Notes: generated from the letters alone by a model not told the origin. A DNA stretch of 26,051 nucleotides from Desulfobulbus sp. (GCA_028684915.1 JAQUEZ010000078.1:1-26051); one strand, 5' to 3'; shown: positions 17,273 through 25,243, numbered from the stretch's first letter. Program-made: numbers and translations.

Positions 17273-17659
17273 ATGACCACAGCTCTGCAGAGCCCGGTGT
17301 CGGGCGGTAAAGAACGGCGCCAGCATAAACGCCATAAAGTTCACCCGGATGCACTGGTATTTCTCGGCAAAGAACCGGGCACTATCATTGATTTGAGCGA
17401 AGGTGGAGTGGCGATCCATTTTGTGTCCATGAAACATGGCACCCCCTTACCCAAGCATCTAGACCTCTTCTTTGCCCAGAATCGGATGTATCTCACCGAT
17501 CTTCCGGTGATGGTGGTCAATGAACTCTCCACCCCACCCTATTCCATCTTCAGTTCACTCTCCACAAAACGTTTTTGCCTGCAATTCGGCCCCCTTTCCA
17601 ATGATCAGCAAGCCCGTCTACGCCAATTTCTCCAGACCTGCAGTGTCAGCGAAAACTAA
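17273..17659 (+). CDS. PilZ-domain protein (c-di-GMP receptor candidate)
   Basis: A 128-residue single-domain PilZ protein. The c-di-GMP-binding residues are present: the RxxxR motif at R16-QHK-R20 and D40-x-S42-x-x-G45 in IIDLSEGGVAIHF. The remaining beta-barrel and C-terminal helix match the family length. No membrane segment or fused output domain is seen, so it would act through a partner. It lies in an apparent two-gene unit behind the small ORF at 17126 and a sigma54-type promoter, which suggests regulation together with motility, envelope or nitrogen functions; the target is unknown. The ATG at 17273 has no strong ribosome-binding site, consistent with coupling to the upstream ORF. Confidence 0.88.
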   Translation: MTTALQSPVSGGKERRQHKRHKVHPDALVFLGKEPGTIIDLSEGGVAIHFVSMKHGTPLPKHLDLFFAQNRMYLTDLPVMVVNELSTPPYSIFSSLSTKRFCLQFGPLSNDQQARLRQFLQTCSVSEN

Positions 17660-17678
17660 TTGAGCGCTCCATACCAAC

Positions 17679-17711
17679 AAAAAAGCCGCACCAATTTGGC
17701 GCGGCTTTTTT
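17679..17711. terminator. Bidirectional rho-independent terminator
   Basis: An 11-base stem AAAAAAGCCGC/GCGGCTTTTTT with an 11-base loop. The A run on one side and T run on the other let it end transcripts from the PilZ gene (plus) and from gltA (minus). Confidence 0.92.
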
Positions 17712-17846
17712 GTCCTAAGCGACACTGTTGTTCGTGTTAACCTACTTGAGAACGTCGGTGCGCGCTTCGCAACTGTCTGTATTTACAAGCCGCAACCTCT
17801 CGACGTTTTTCTTTTTCTAAGGCTATCAGCACGTAACGACATCAAG

Positions 17847-19148
17847 CTACAAGCGCTCACAGAGGGGCACGAATCTACGCGAGGGTGCTCCGGTATAGAT
17901 CTGTCGCGGTCGGCATATCTTGGTATCCTTATCCTCGCGCATTTCCCGCCACTGGGAGATCCAGCCGGGAAGCCGCCCTAAGGCAAACATCACGGTGAAC
18001 ATATTGGTGGGAATACCAAGTGCCCGGTAGATAATACCGGAATAAAAGTCGATATTGGGGTAAAGATGCCGGCTGACAAAATAGTCATCGGTCAACACGA
18101 TCTCTTCTAGATTACGAGCAATATCCAAAAGCGGATCCTTGAAGTTCAAAACTGCCAAAATGCCATCGCAGGCATCTTTAATAATTTTTCCACGCGGATC
18201 AAAGGTCCGGTAAACACGGTGACCAAAGCCGGAGAGGCGGAAGGGATCATTTTTGTCCTTGGCTTTGGCAATGTACTTCTTATAGTCGTTGTTGTCTTGG
18301 TGGATGGCCTCCAGCATCTGGATAACCGCCTCATTGGCGCCGCCGTGCAACGGTCCCCACAAGGCGTTGATACCAGCAGAGATGGATGCATAGAGATTGC
18401 CGCCAGCGCTGCCCACCAACCGGACCGCCGAAGTGGAACAGTTTTGTTCATGGTCGGCGTGCAGGATCAGCAGTTTATTCAAGGCGGCAACGACCTCCGG
18501 CAGGACAATATACGGCCGAACCGGGGTATTGAACATCATGTTGAGAAAATTACCGCAGTAGGACAGATCGTTGCGCGGATAGACCAGGGGCTGGCCGATG
18601 GATTTCTTATATGAAAAAGAGGCAATGGTCCGTATTTTTGAGATCAGACGGGTAGCGGTCAGATCGATATTTTCCAAAGGGTCGGCACTCATCTCGGGAT
18701 AAAAATTGTGCAGACTGTTGACCATCACCGACAGGATAGACATCGGCGAGGCATTGGGTGGAAACTTATCGAAGAAATGAATCATATCCTCGTGGATCAG
18801 GGCCTGTTGCTCAAGCATGAGCCGAAACACTTCCAACTCCTCACGGTTAGGCAGTTTATTGTGGAGCAGCAAATAAGCGACTTCAATAAACAGACACTTT
18901 TCCGCCAAATCCTCGATGGCGTAGCCGCGGTAGCGGAGAATACCTTTCTTCCCGTCAAGGTAGGTGATCGTGCTACTGCAAGAGGCCGAATTCTTGTAGC
19001 CGGTGTCAAATACAGTGTACCCGGTATCCCGCAGCAGGTGGCGAATATCGATCGCCTTATCGCCCTCGGCACCTTCAATAAGGGGCAGGTCATAGGTTAC
19101 GCCGTCAAGGTTTAATTGGGCAGTACGGGGTTGAACGGTATCAGACAT
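17847..19148 (-). CDS. gltA: Citrate synthase
   Basis: A 433-residue type II-like citrate synthase that condenses acetyl-CoA with oxaloacetate, entry to the TCA cycle. An N-terminal beta region (AQLNLDGVTYDLPLIEGAEG) typical of the allosteric, hexameric Gram-negative enzymes precedes the catalytic fold. Active-site blocks are SAGGNLYASISAGINALWGPLHGGANEAV cut across H of LHGG, GFGHRVYRTFDPR with its His, and NIDFYSGIIYRALG with its Asp. AGGAGG lies eight bases upstream of the ATG. A shared terminator is about 135 bases beyond the stop. It is a single-gene unit, with a long structured gap upstream. Confidence 0.96.
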   Translation of the reverse strand: MSDTVQPRTAQLNLDGVTYDLPLIEGAEGDKAIDIRHLLRDTGYTVFDTGYKNSASCSSTITYLDGKKGILRYRGYAIEDLAEKCLFIEVAYLLLHNKLPNREELEVFRLMLEQQALIHEDMIHFFDKFPPNASPMSILSVMVNSLHNFYPEMSADPLENIDLTATRLISKIRTIASFSYKKSIGQPLVYPRNDLSYCGNFLNMMFNTPVRPYIVLPEVVAALNKLLILHADHEQNCSTSAVRLVGSAGGNLYASISAGINALWGPLHGGANEAVIQMLEAIHQDNNDYKKYIAKAKDKNDPFRLSGFGHRVYRTFDPRGKIIKDACDGILAVLNFKDPLLDIARNLEEIVLTDDYFVSRHLYPNIDFYSGIIYRALGIPTNMFTVMFALGRLPGWISQWREMREDKDTKICRPRQIYTGAPSRRFVPLCERL

Positions 19149-19655
19149 AAAAAATCCTCCTACAAATCATTGTCGAACTCCGGGGCAGTGGTGCGGAAAC
19201 AGGACGTCCCCGAGGATTACCCTGTGAGATGAAAAAACGGTGCATGGACCGGAGAGGCCCGTTAGAGTAAAAGCATCGGTAAAGCAACCGCTTCTATCAC
19301 AGGGCTAAGAAGAGACGCCAACAGCGGTGTCTGGAGTCCGGACGGGTTAAATAACAGTTCTTTTTAGCGCATTTATTATTGAAATTCAAGCAAGGCGCTG
19401 CAGGCACCGCTCACAGAGCCGACAGAAAAATCGTAAGCGATCACGGGGCACCGAATCTGCGGTGTTAGCGGGGCCTGTTTACGTACAGGTGTACGCTGCA
19501 CAGGCCGATGCCTTGCACCTCCGGTACCCAGCAATCGCTTACAGGTCCGTTGATAAACGGTGCCTTGGAGGTTCCCCTGTGATCGGTTACGAAAAATCAA
19601 TTCCTTGTAAACCTGTGCCCTAGGGCACTTTCGCAGTTATTATTGGGACACAACC
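19149..19655. other. 507-base intergenic region between gltA and the Cys-rich gene
   Basis: Divergent genes flank it. The first ~220 bases next to gltA should contain its promoter; I see only weak matches. The second half is occupied by the nested inverted repeat listed separately. TTATTATTG occurs both at 19373-19381 and at 19637-19645, bracketing the structured part, and might be a target duplication or chance. No coding sequence is evident. Confidence 0.6.
19425..19598. repeat. Nested inverted-repeat element or structured RNA candidate
   Basis: GTAAGCGAT (19433-19441) pairs with ATCGCTTAC (19534-19542). Inside this, GGGCACCG (19446-19453) pairs with CGGTACCC (19522-19529), then GGCCTGT (19472-19478) with ACAGGCC (19500-19506), around an apical GTACAGGTGTAC. 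The result is a ~110-base imperfect stem-loop with equal 4-base internal spacers. The same left arm has a second possible partner: GGCACCG with CGGTGCC (19558-19564) and GCGATCACGGGG with CCCCTGTGATCG (19574-19585). The two partners exclude each other. Confidence 0.7.
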
Positions 19656-20330
19656 ATGCAAAATGAATTAGAAAAACAAAGAAAATCCATTGCAACCGCC
19701 ATGGAATATGCCGTTCCTGAAGAGTTTCGCGCCGAGGCTGAAGACCTTGTTGAAATTTACCATGATGACCGAATCGGCCTGACCCTTCTGCTCGAATTTT
19801 ACAGCTACCTCCCCGAAGCACGGGAAGAGTGGATCCGAGAACTTCGGCTGATCAACCGGCAGCAGGGGATCTTTCTTCTGGCAGCCCGAACCGATCACCA
19901 CAGGTACCTCTACCTGGTTTCCAGCGAAGGGATCGAATTCCAGGGTGACCTGGATGATGGTTATCTAAATCAGGAGGTAATCGATTATTTCGGCTATGAG
20001 AATACCGAGGCCTTTGTCACGGCCTGCTCTCCTTTTGATGAGCTGCCGATCTACGAACCGTTGCAGGTCGATGCTGAAATCTGCCCCGCCTGCCATACGG
20101 CAAGCGGGGAGAATCATGAACTGGGCTGTCCGGTGGAACTGTGCCCCTGGTGCGGCGGCCAATTGATCCACTGCGATTGCCGCTTTGAAAAGTTGGGCCT
20201 AGATGCCTTCTCCTCCGAGGCGGAGTTGGCCGAGTTTGAAGCACTATTGGAAGAACGCGGACGCATTCCCTACTCCCCGGAACAGCGCCCGGTCTTTGCC
20301 GACGAGGGGCCGGGCGTGCTCTTCGACTAA
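19656..20330 (+). CDS. Hypothetical Cys-rich (zinc-ribbon-like) protein
   Basis: A 224-residue soluble protein whose function I do not recognise. The N-terminal ~125 residues are acidic and helical. The middle carries a metal-binding-type cluster: C143-x2-C146-H, H154, C158, C163-x2-C166 and C173-x-C175 (ICPACH, HELGCPVELCPWCGGQLIHCDC). From memory, the pattern GC-x4-CP-x-CG-x-QL-x2-C-x-C recurs in uncharacterised bacterial proteins, usually C-terminal, and suggests one or two zinc sites. The C-terminal ~45 residues are again acidic. The start is at ATG 19656 with only GGGACA upstream, a weak ribosome-binding site. A dispersed repeat begins a few bases after the stop. Confidence 0.75.
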   Translation: MQNELEKQRKSIATAMEYAVPEEFRAEAEDLVEIYHDDRIGLTLLLEFYSYLPEAREEWIRELRLINRQQGIFLLAARTDHHRYLYLVSSEGIEFQGDLDDGYLNQEVIDYFGYENTEAFVTACSPFDELPIYEPLQVDAEICPACHTASGENHELGCPVELCPWCGGQLIHCDCRFEKLGLDAFSSEAELAEFEALLEERGRIPYSPEQRPVFADEGPGVLFD

Positions 20331-20335
20331 TACGC

Positions 20336-20494
20336 TTGATGGCGGCGTAAAAACGTCGATTTCCTGCGTCGCCACGTTTTCCCGACGCTCGACGTATCTT
20401 ATGCATGCCTTCAAGTCGGTAAAGACACCGTCCTTTGTACATTTTTGTTTTACCTAGCCATTGGTGTGATGGACTTTTGCAAGTCCATCACACC
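20336..20494 (+). repeat. Dispersed MITE-like repeat, copy A
   Basis: About 159 bases clearly related to the inverted copy at 23874-24044. Shared blocks include CGTAAAAAC, TCGAT, CTCGAC, GCCTTC and a final GTGTGATGGA hairpin. Copy A ends in a perfect 14-base stem (20463-20476 with 20481-20494, loop TTGC) without a T run, so it is not an ordinary terminator. Its outer ends are more degenerate than those of copy B. Confidence 0.75.
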
Positions 20495-20535
20495 GGGGTT
20501 GCCCATGCAGGATAGGGACCGCCTCGCCGAGCGGC

Positions 20536-21480
20536 CTATTTAGCTAGACGTTGCCGTTCGAGATACCGCAACAAATCGGAGTCGGTACTCAGCACCAGGG
20601 AAGTGTTTCCGGCAAGGATGCGTTTGTAACTTTCCAAACTTTTAAGAAAGGCATAGAACTCCGAATGACTTGAGTAGGTCTGCCCATAAATTTTGGCGGC
20701 CTCGGCATCAGCCCTCCCGCGAATCTCCGTGGCTTCACGTCTGGCCGTGGAGGTAATTTCCTGCAACTCCCGATCGACCCGCCCCAGAATCTCCGCTTTA
20801 CGCCCTTCACCGGTGGAGCGTTTTTCCGCCGCAATTCTTTTCCGTTCCGAGATCATACGATCATAGACTTTCAACCGTACCGATTCGATATAATTGACTC
20901 GCTTGAACATAACATCAAGCAGTTCAATGCCGTACTGAGGAGTGATTTTGGAGGCGGCCTCAAGCACCATCAGGCTGATTTTGTCGCGTCCTATCTTGGG
21001 CGGCACCACCATATTGTCCCGCGATTTCATTGAAGCAGCCATGTAATCCGGCGACCAATCCGAGCTGCGAATAATTTCAATCAGGTTGTTCTTGTTCACC
21101 AGGTCGCGCACCGTACCGGCAATGATGTCGTTGAGCAGGGAGCCAGCCCTCCGCTCGTTGCCCACTGCCTGGAGAAAGCGTAGCGGATCGGAAATACGCC
21201 AGCGAGCGGTATTATCCATGTAAATAAAGGTCTTATCGTTGGTGGGGATCTGATTTGGATCGCCGTCCCATATCAACACCCGCTTATCAAAATACTGCAC
21301 CACCTGAATAAAGGGGGTTTTAAATTTGAGTCCGGCCTCTTGCACCGGCTCACCGACCGGGGCGCCGAACTGGGTTATCACGGCCTGTTTGCCTTCGGGC
21401 ACGATAAAAAAACCGTCCCAAACGGTCACACCAACCGCCACCAGAAGTAACACTGCAAGTAATCGTACTATTTTCATCAT
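20536..21480 (-). CDS. hflC: HflC, regulator of FtsH protease (SPFH/prohibitin family)
   Basis: A 314-residue membrane-anchored protein of the periplasm-facing HflK-HflC cage that surrounds FtsH and limits its access to substrates. One N-terminal membrane segment (~5-22) precedes the SPFH domain (FFIVPEGKQAVITQFG), a long helical region rich in Glu/Lys/Arg (RMISERKRIAAEKRSTGEG, then REATEIRGRADAEAAKIYG) and the C-terminal SDLLRYLE. I chose the ATG at 21480, which has AAGGTG ~9 bases upstream; a GTG at 21492 falls inside that ribosome-binding site. It follows hflK by 48 bases in the same direction, the standard arrangement. Confidence 0.94.
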   Translation of the reverse strand: MMKIVRLLAVLLLVAVGVTVWDGFFIVPEGKQAVITQFGAPVGEPVQEAGLKFKTPFIQVVQYFDKRVLIWDGDPNQIPTNDKTFIYMDNTARWRISDPLRFLQAVGNERRAGSLLNDIIAGTVRDLVNKNNLIEIIRSSDWSPDYMAASMKSRDNMVVPPKIGRDKISLMVLEAASKITPQYGIELLDVMFKRVNYIESVRLKVYDRMISERKRIAAEKRSTGEGRKAEILGRVDRELQEITSTARREATEIRGRADAEAAKIYGQTYSSHSEFYAFLKSLESYKRILAGNTSLVLSTDSDLLRYLERQRLAK

Positions 21481-21528
21481 AGGTCTTGGCACCTTAGAGT
21501 AAACGGATTGCTTTTTCCGAAGTTATCT

Positions 21529-22647
21529 TCACTGTCCGGCCCCCGCAGGTAATGCGGGAGTGGACTTTCTGGTCAGATCAAACAGAGGGAGAATATTCTG
21601 CTGACTCTTATCCATGATGTAGAGATGCTCGACTTTGGGCAGGATATCCTCCATGGCCTCAAGATACATCCGCTGGCGGGTAACCTCTTCTGCCCCCTGG
21701 TACTCCTTGACAATCGACTTGAATCGGTTGGTTTCACCGCTCGCCCGGTTGATCCGTTCTGCCGCATAGCCCTTGGCCTCTTCCACGATCTGCTTGGCGC
21801 TACCACGAGCCTTGGGAATAACTCTATTGTAGGTTTCCTCCGCCTCGTTCACCAACCGCTTCATATCCTGATCAGCCACGTTGACCTCGTTGAACGCGGG
21901 CTTGACCGTTTCGGGCGGATTGATGTCAAGTAACTGTAAAGTAACGATACTGATGCCGCACCGGAGCCGATCCATCTGGCCCTGCAGTTCATGTTTGGCG
22001 CTGGCGGCAAGAATTTCACGGTTACTGAGTACATAGTCAAAATCCATATTACCGACAATTCTTCTCGTCACCGTTTCCGAGGCATCGCGAACCGCCTGGG
22101 CCACATCCCGGACCTCAAAGAGGAACTTCACCGGATCGCTGACCTTGTACTGCACAATCCACGCGACCTCGATCACATCCTTGTCGCCCGTCAGCATCAG
22201 GGACTCCATGTCATAGCCCTTGCGTTCAAAGGCGGAACTGAACCCCGGTGTACGGGTGCGGAAACCGAATTCTTCCTTACGCACGTTCTCGACATCAACC
22301 TTGGTCAGATCTTCCAGATAGGGGATCTTGAAGTGCAGGCCAGGGTGAGTCGTACGGGCATACTTGCCGAAACGAAGAACAATACCGACCTCTCCCGGTT
22401 TAATAGTGAAAAAACTGGAGAAAGCACCTTGGAGGAGAAGAACAGCCACGGCAACTGCCAAGAGCTTGCTAAAACCGGCAAGTAAATTGGCCGAAGGTTC
22501 AGGTGGATTGGGCGCCCCTCCCTGTCCGCCGCCTTCTTCTTTTCTGGCGAAAGTATCCCGAAGTTTTTGTATAAGGGTCGCGAGAAGATCCTCCGGTCCG
22601 GAGGGTTTCTTTTTCTGGCCCCAGGGGGGTTGTTCATTCATCGGCAT
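21529..22647 (-). CDS. hflK: HflK, regulator of FtsH protease (SPFH/prohibitin family)
   Basis: A 372-residue partner of HflC. The cytoplasmic N-terminus (MPMNEQPPWGQKKKPSGPEDLL) is Gly/Pro/Lys-rich, as is usual for HflK. A membrane segment follows at ~60-80, then the SPFH domain (FFTIKPGEVGIVLRFGKYART) and a coiled helical region (DMKRLVNEAEETYNRVIPKARG) ending in RQRMYLEAMEDILPKVEHLYIMD. The ATG at 22647 has GGAG eight bases upstream; longer in-frame extensions run into the terminator hairpin upstream and are unlikely. A second ATG at 22641 is possible. hflK is first in the hflKC pair. Confidence 0.94.
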   Translation of the reverse strand: MPMNEQPPWGQKKKPSGPEDLLATLIQKLRDTFARKEEGGGQGGAPNPPEPSANLLAGFSKLLAVAVAVLLLQGAFSSFFTIKPGEVGIVLRFGKYARTTHPGLHFKIPYLEDLTKVDVENVRKEEFGFRTRTPGFSSAFERKGYDMESLMLTGDKDVIEVAWIVQYKVSDPVKFLFEVRDVAQAVRDASETVTRRIVGNMDFDYVLSNREILAASAKHELQGQMDRLRCGISIVTLQLLDINPPETVKPAFNEVNVADQDMKRLVNEAEETYNRVIPKARGSAKQIVEEAKGYAAERINRASGETNRFKSIVKEYQGAEEVTRQRMYLEAMEDILPKVEHLYIMDKSQQNILPLFDLTRKSTPALPAGAGQ

Positions 22648-22687
22648 GAATACAGCTCCAAATGGGTAGTATGTGTTGGGGAAATAA

Positions 22688-22718
22688 AAGAAAAAAGAAC
22701 ACCAGCTAAGAGCTGGTG
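22688..22718 (-). terminator. Rho-independent terminator between the rhomboid gene and hflK
   Basis: On the minus strand, CACCAGCT-CTT-AGCTGGTG forms an eight-base stem followed by a T-rich tract. It separates the rhomboid transcript from hflKC. Confidence 0.75.
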
Positions 22719-22849
22719 CACCTCGATGGGGGAACAATTGGCTGTTACCTTATGCATTTCAACTCAAATCGTCAAACAAGATCGGACAGATAGCGTTCCT
22801 TTTCCCACCAGGCTACATTTGCCAGGAGCCCAGGACCGGAAAAAGGCGC

Positions 22850-23734
22850 TTAACGGGTTGTCTGCCACCAGGCAATGAGGACCAGAGATACGGTCCCCCC
22901 AAAAAGCCATTTTTGCAGAGTGGCTGATCGACAAGAGACGACAAGCGGTGTGCATCGTAAAACCAATCCCCCACAGATACCGATAAAAAATCCGAAGAAA
23001 TGAGCGCCAAGATCGGTATGTTCGCCTTCGGTTCCTAAAAGTGCAAGCAAAGCAAGTCCAGCACCCAGCGGCAAGACCAAATCCTTTACAAAGGGTATTC
23101 GCCGCCGAAACACCTGCATTCCGGAGAGAATGCCGACGGCAGCGAATACCGAGGTTGAAAATCCAACTGAAAGGTGGCCCGATTCACGCGCCACTACATT
23201 GCACCAGTTACCGAGAACGCCACACCCGATAAGCAGTGCCCAAGCGAGGCCATAACCGATTGAACGGCTGAGCAGGTGCACCAGCAAGCCGCCAAGACAG
23301 CAATTTCCCAGCAAATGCACCGAATCGGCATGTAGGGTAAGTCCGGTAAGAAGACGCCACCACTGGCCGTGCCTGACGGCAACGGCATCGACAGCCCCTT
23401 GATTGAACCAAGGGTTGTGTGCGGTCCACTCTCCGGTAAAGAGAAAAAACAGGACTAGCACTCCCATAACCAACACAGTGGGCGGCACCTGTGGGTGCGG
23501 AGCTGACAGCGATTCGACCGGTGGCCAGTCAAGATTTTCCTGTTGATAGAGATTCAGCTGTTCCATCGCCTGATCCAGGTCTGCCTCAGCCACCCACAGC
23601 GTCGTATCGAGCTCTTGAAGGTGATAGTTTATCCCCACTGCCTCCAAAACTAAGGTCAACGATTCCAAAACCACGATATCGCCCTGAGCAAGTAGATGCA
23701 TGACACCAGGGAGTGAGGGTTCATTTGAGGTCAT
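22850..23734 (-). CDS. Rhomboid-family intramembrane serine protease with N-terminal DUF2007-like domain
   Basis: A 294-residue protein. Residues ~10-68 (LLAQGDIVVLESLTLVLEAVGI, then LWVAEADLDQAMEQLNLYQ) resemble the small DUF2007-type sensor-like domain found before rhomboids. A linker leads to six or seven membrane segments from ~85 on. The rhomboid core has WWRLLTGLTLHA, HLLGN with N144, the nucleophile S193 in VGFSTSVFA, and the base H245 in GAHFFGFFIG, so the Ser-His dyad is complete. It would cleave membrane proteins within the bilayer; the substrate is unknown. The start at ATG 23734 has a weak ribosome-binding site. It is upstream of hflKC on the same strand but separated by a terminator. 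Confidence 0.88.
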   Translation of the reverse strand: MTSNEPSLPGVMHLLAQGDIVVLESLTLVLEAVGINYHLQELDTTLWVAEADLDQAMEQLNLYQQENLDWPPVESLSAPHPQVPPTVLVMGVLVLFFLFTGEWTAHNPWFNQGAVDAVAVRHGQWWRLLTGLTLHADSVHLLGNCCLGGLLVHLLSRSIGYGLAWALLIGCGVLGNWCNVVARESGHLSVGFSTSVFAAVGILSGMQVFRRRIPFVKDLVLPLGAGLALLALLGTEGEHTDLGAHFFGFFIGICGGLVLRCTPLVVSCRSATLQKWLFGGTVSLVLIAWWQTTR

Positions 23735-23873
23735 GGGGAACTCGGTGGGTTAGCGCCGTTGTCTAGGTCCGGATTTGCTTGACATCCGAAGGAAAGCCCT
23801 TACTCTAAATCAAATTGAAACACTGACGACAAGCTGTACCCAAATACCCCTGCATCCTCGTACGCAATCTTTA

Positions 23874-24044
23874 ACGTTGATGGACTCGTAAAAGCTCCAT
23901 CACACGCTAAGAGAGGGCTCAGTAAAAACACAGATATACAAGGAGCAGTGTTTTTTCCGGCTCGAAGGCGTACATTAGGTATGTCGAGTGTCGAGAAAAA
24001 CGCTGCGACACAGTAGATCGAAGTTTTTACGACGTCATCAACGT
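23874..24044 (-). repeat. Dispersed MITE-like repeat, copy B, with terminal inverted repeats
   Basis: About 170 bases, inverted relative to copy A at 20336. The outer 22 bases at each end (23874-23895 and 24023-24044) are inverted repeats with 18 of 22 positions matching; both begin ACGTTGATG at the outside and share TCGTAAAA further in. There is no open frame that looks protein-like. It lies in the gap upstream of the Tim44-like gene. The remaining bases of this gap (23735-23873 and 24045-24175) show nothing firm apart from a small GTCTCT/AGAGAC hairpin near 24087-24100. Confidence 0.78.
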
Positions 24045-24175
24045 TGGGAACTTCGTTTTTCGCACCTGTTTGCAAAAATGATCACGTTGTCTCTCCAGAG
24101 ACATTGGTAGAAATGCAGTACCGGAAAGCACTGCCGGACCTGTTTAACCGACAATGTAGCTATGGAAAACTGAAA

Positions 24176-25120
24176 ATGCTCGCATTACTCAAACGCTGTG
24201 TACCCTTTCTGGCCATATTCCTGGCCCTGACCCTGATTGACACTGCTCTTGTTCCCGACCAGGCAGATGCTCGATCCAAATCCGGGGGACGGATGTTCAG
24301 CAGCCCCACGTACCGCTCGACGCCCAAGTCGGCTCCCAGCCAACAGTATAATCAACGGCAGAGTCAGCCCGGCGGGTTTGGCCGTGGGTTAATGGGCGGA
24401 CTGCTCGGCGGTGCCCTTGGCGGCATGCTGTTTGGCAGCCTGTTTGGTGCCGGAGGCAACGGTATGGGCATCCTGCCACTCATAATTCTTGGTGCGATCG
24501 GCTATTTTCTCTACAAACGTTTTGTCAATCGGCCCCCGTCTTCAGGTTCTTCCGGCTATCAGCCGCCACCGTCCTCTATGTTTCAAGGAGGAAATTCTCC
24601 TTTCGGCGGCAGCTCGGTTCCACCAGTTCCACCTGTACCGCCCGTGCCGCCGGTCCCCGGCCCCATGAGCATTGAAGACGGCCTCATGGAGATTCGTCGC
24701 AATGATCCCGGCTTTGATGACAAATACTTCCTCGAAGTGGCCTCGGATGTCTTTTTCAAGGTGCAGGCGGGATGGATGCGCCGCGATCTGGACTCCTATC
24801 GACAACTCCTTGGCACACAGCTTGCCTCGGAATACGAGCGCCATTTTGCCGATCTAAAGGCAAAAGGACACATCAATAAACTGGAGAGTATCGCCATTCG
24901 CAAAGTTGAAATCGTTGCTGCGGGAAGCGCCAATGGTGAGGATTTTGCGACGGTTCTCTTTACCGCTAACCTATTGGATTACACAGTCGACGATAAAACC
25001 GGTGCGCTGGTCGAAGGCAGCATGACCGCACCGGTGAAGTTCGCTGAAAACTGGACGTGGGCCAGGCCGGTCGGCACTGAAGGCTGGAAACTGGAGGGGA
25101 TCGAGGTAGTCGAAGACTGA
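24176..25120 (+). CDS. Tim44-like domain membrane-associated protein
   Basis: A 314-residue protein. An N-terminal signal or anchor (MLALLKRCVPFLAIFLALTL, then a candidate cleavage after ADA at ~30-32) precedes a Ser/Gln/Pro region. A Gly-rich hydrophobic stretch at ~68-115 (LMGGLLGGALGGMLFGSLFG and LPLIILGAIGYFLY) follows, then a proline repeat of PPV units (~148-162), and a C-terminal Tim44-like domain (~165-314) containing NDPGFDDKYFLEVASDVFFKVQ and WTWARPVGTEGWKLEGIE. Bacterial members are membrane-associated and poorly characterised. I chose ATG 24176 because the signal sequence begins there; the frame is open further upstream to a TTG in the repeat, which I reject. A strong terminator follows. 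Confidence 0.85.
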   Translation: MLALLKRCVPFLAIFLALTLIDTALVPDQADARSKSGGRMFSSPTYRSTPKSAPSQQYNQRQSQPGGFGRGLMGGLLGGALGGMLFGSLFGAGGNGMGILPLIILGAIGYFLYKRFVNRPPSSGSSGYQPPPSSMFQGGNSPFGGSSVPPVPPVPPVPPVPGPMSIEDGLMEIRRNDPGFDDKYFLEVASDVFFKVQAGWMRRDLDSYRQLLGTQLASEYERHFADLKAKGHINKLESIAIRKVEIVAAGSANGEDFATVLFTANLLDYTVDDKTGALVEGSMTAPVKFAENWTWARPVGTEGWKLEGIEVVED

Positions 25121-25141
25121 TCACCTGTTCACTGTTGTTCT

Positions 25142-25179
25142 AAGCCGCTTTCCTTCCAGGGAAGCGGCTTTTTTTTTTT
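25142..25179 (+). terminator. Rho-independent terminator after the Tim44-like gene
   Basis: An AAGCCGCTTTCC / GGAAGCGGCTT stem with one bulge, followed by more than ten T. Confidence 0.93.
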
Positions 25180-25243
25180 ATCACTCCCCCCCTTTCTACG
25201 GCCAGAATTGCACCTGCATGCAGCTCTGGAGGAACCGCATAGG

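Noticed and set aside
20463..20494. Perfect 14-base stem as terminator of the Cys-rich gene or hflC
   Set aside because: No T run on either strand; it is the end hairpin of the dispersed repeat.
23800..24075. 91-codon open frame on the minus strand
   Set aside because: It runs straight through MITE-like copy B, and the similar frame in copy A is only what a shared repeat gives; no ribosome-binding site or protein-like composition.
24044..24175. N-terminal extension of the Tim44-like protein from TTG 24044
   Set aside because: It would start inside the terminal repeat of the MITE-like element and place 44 residues before the signal sequence.
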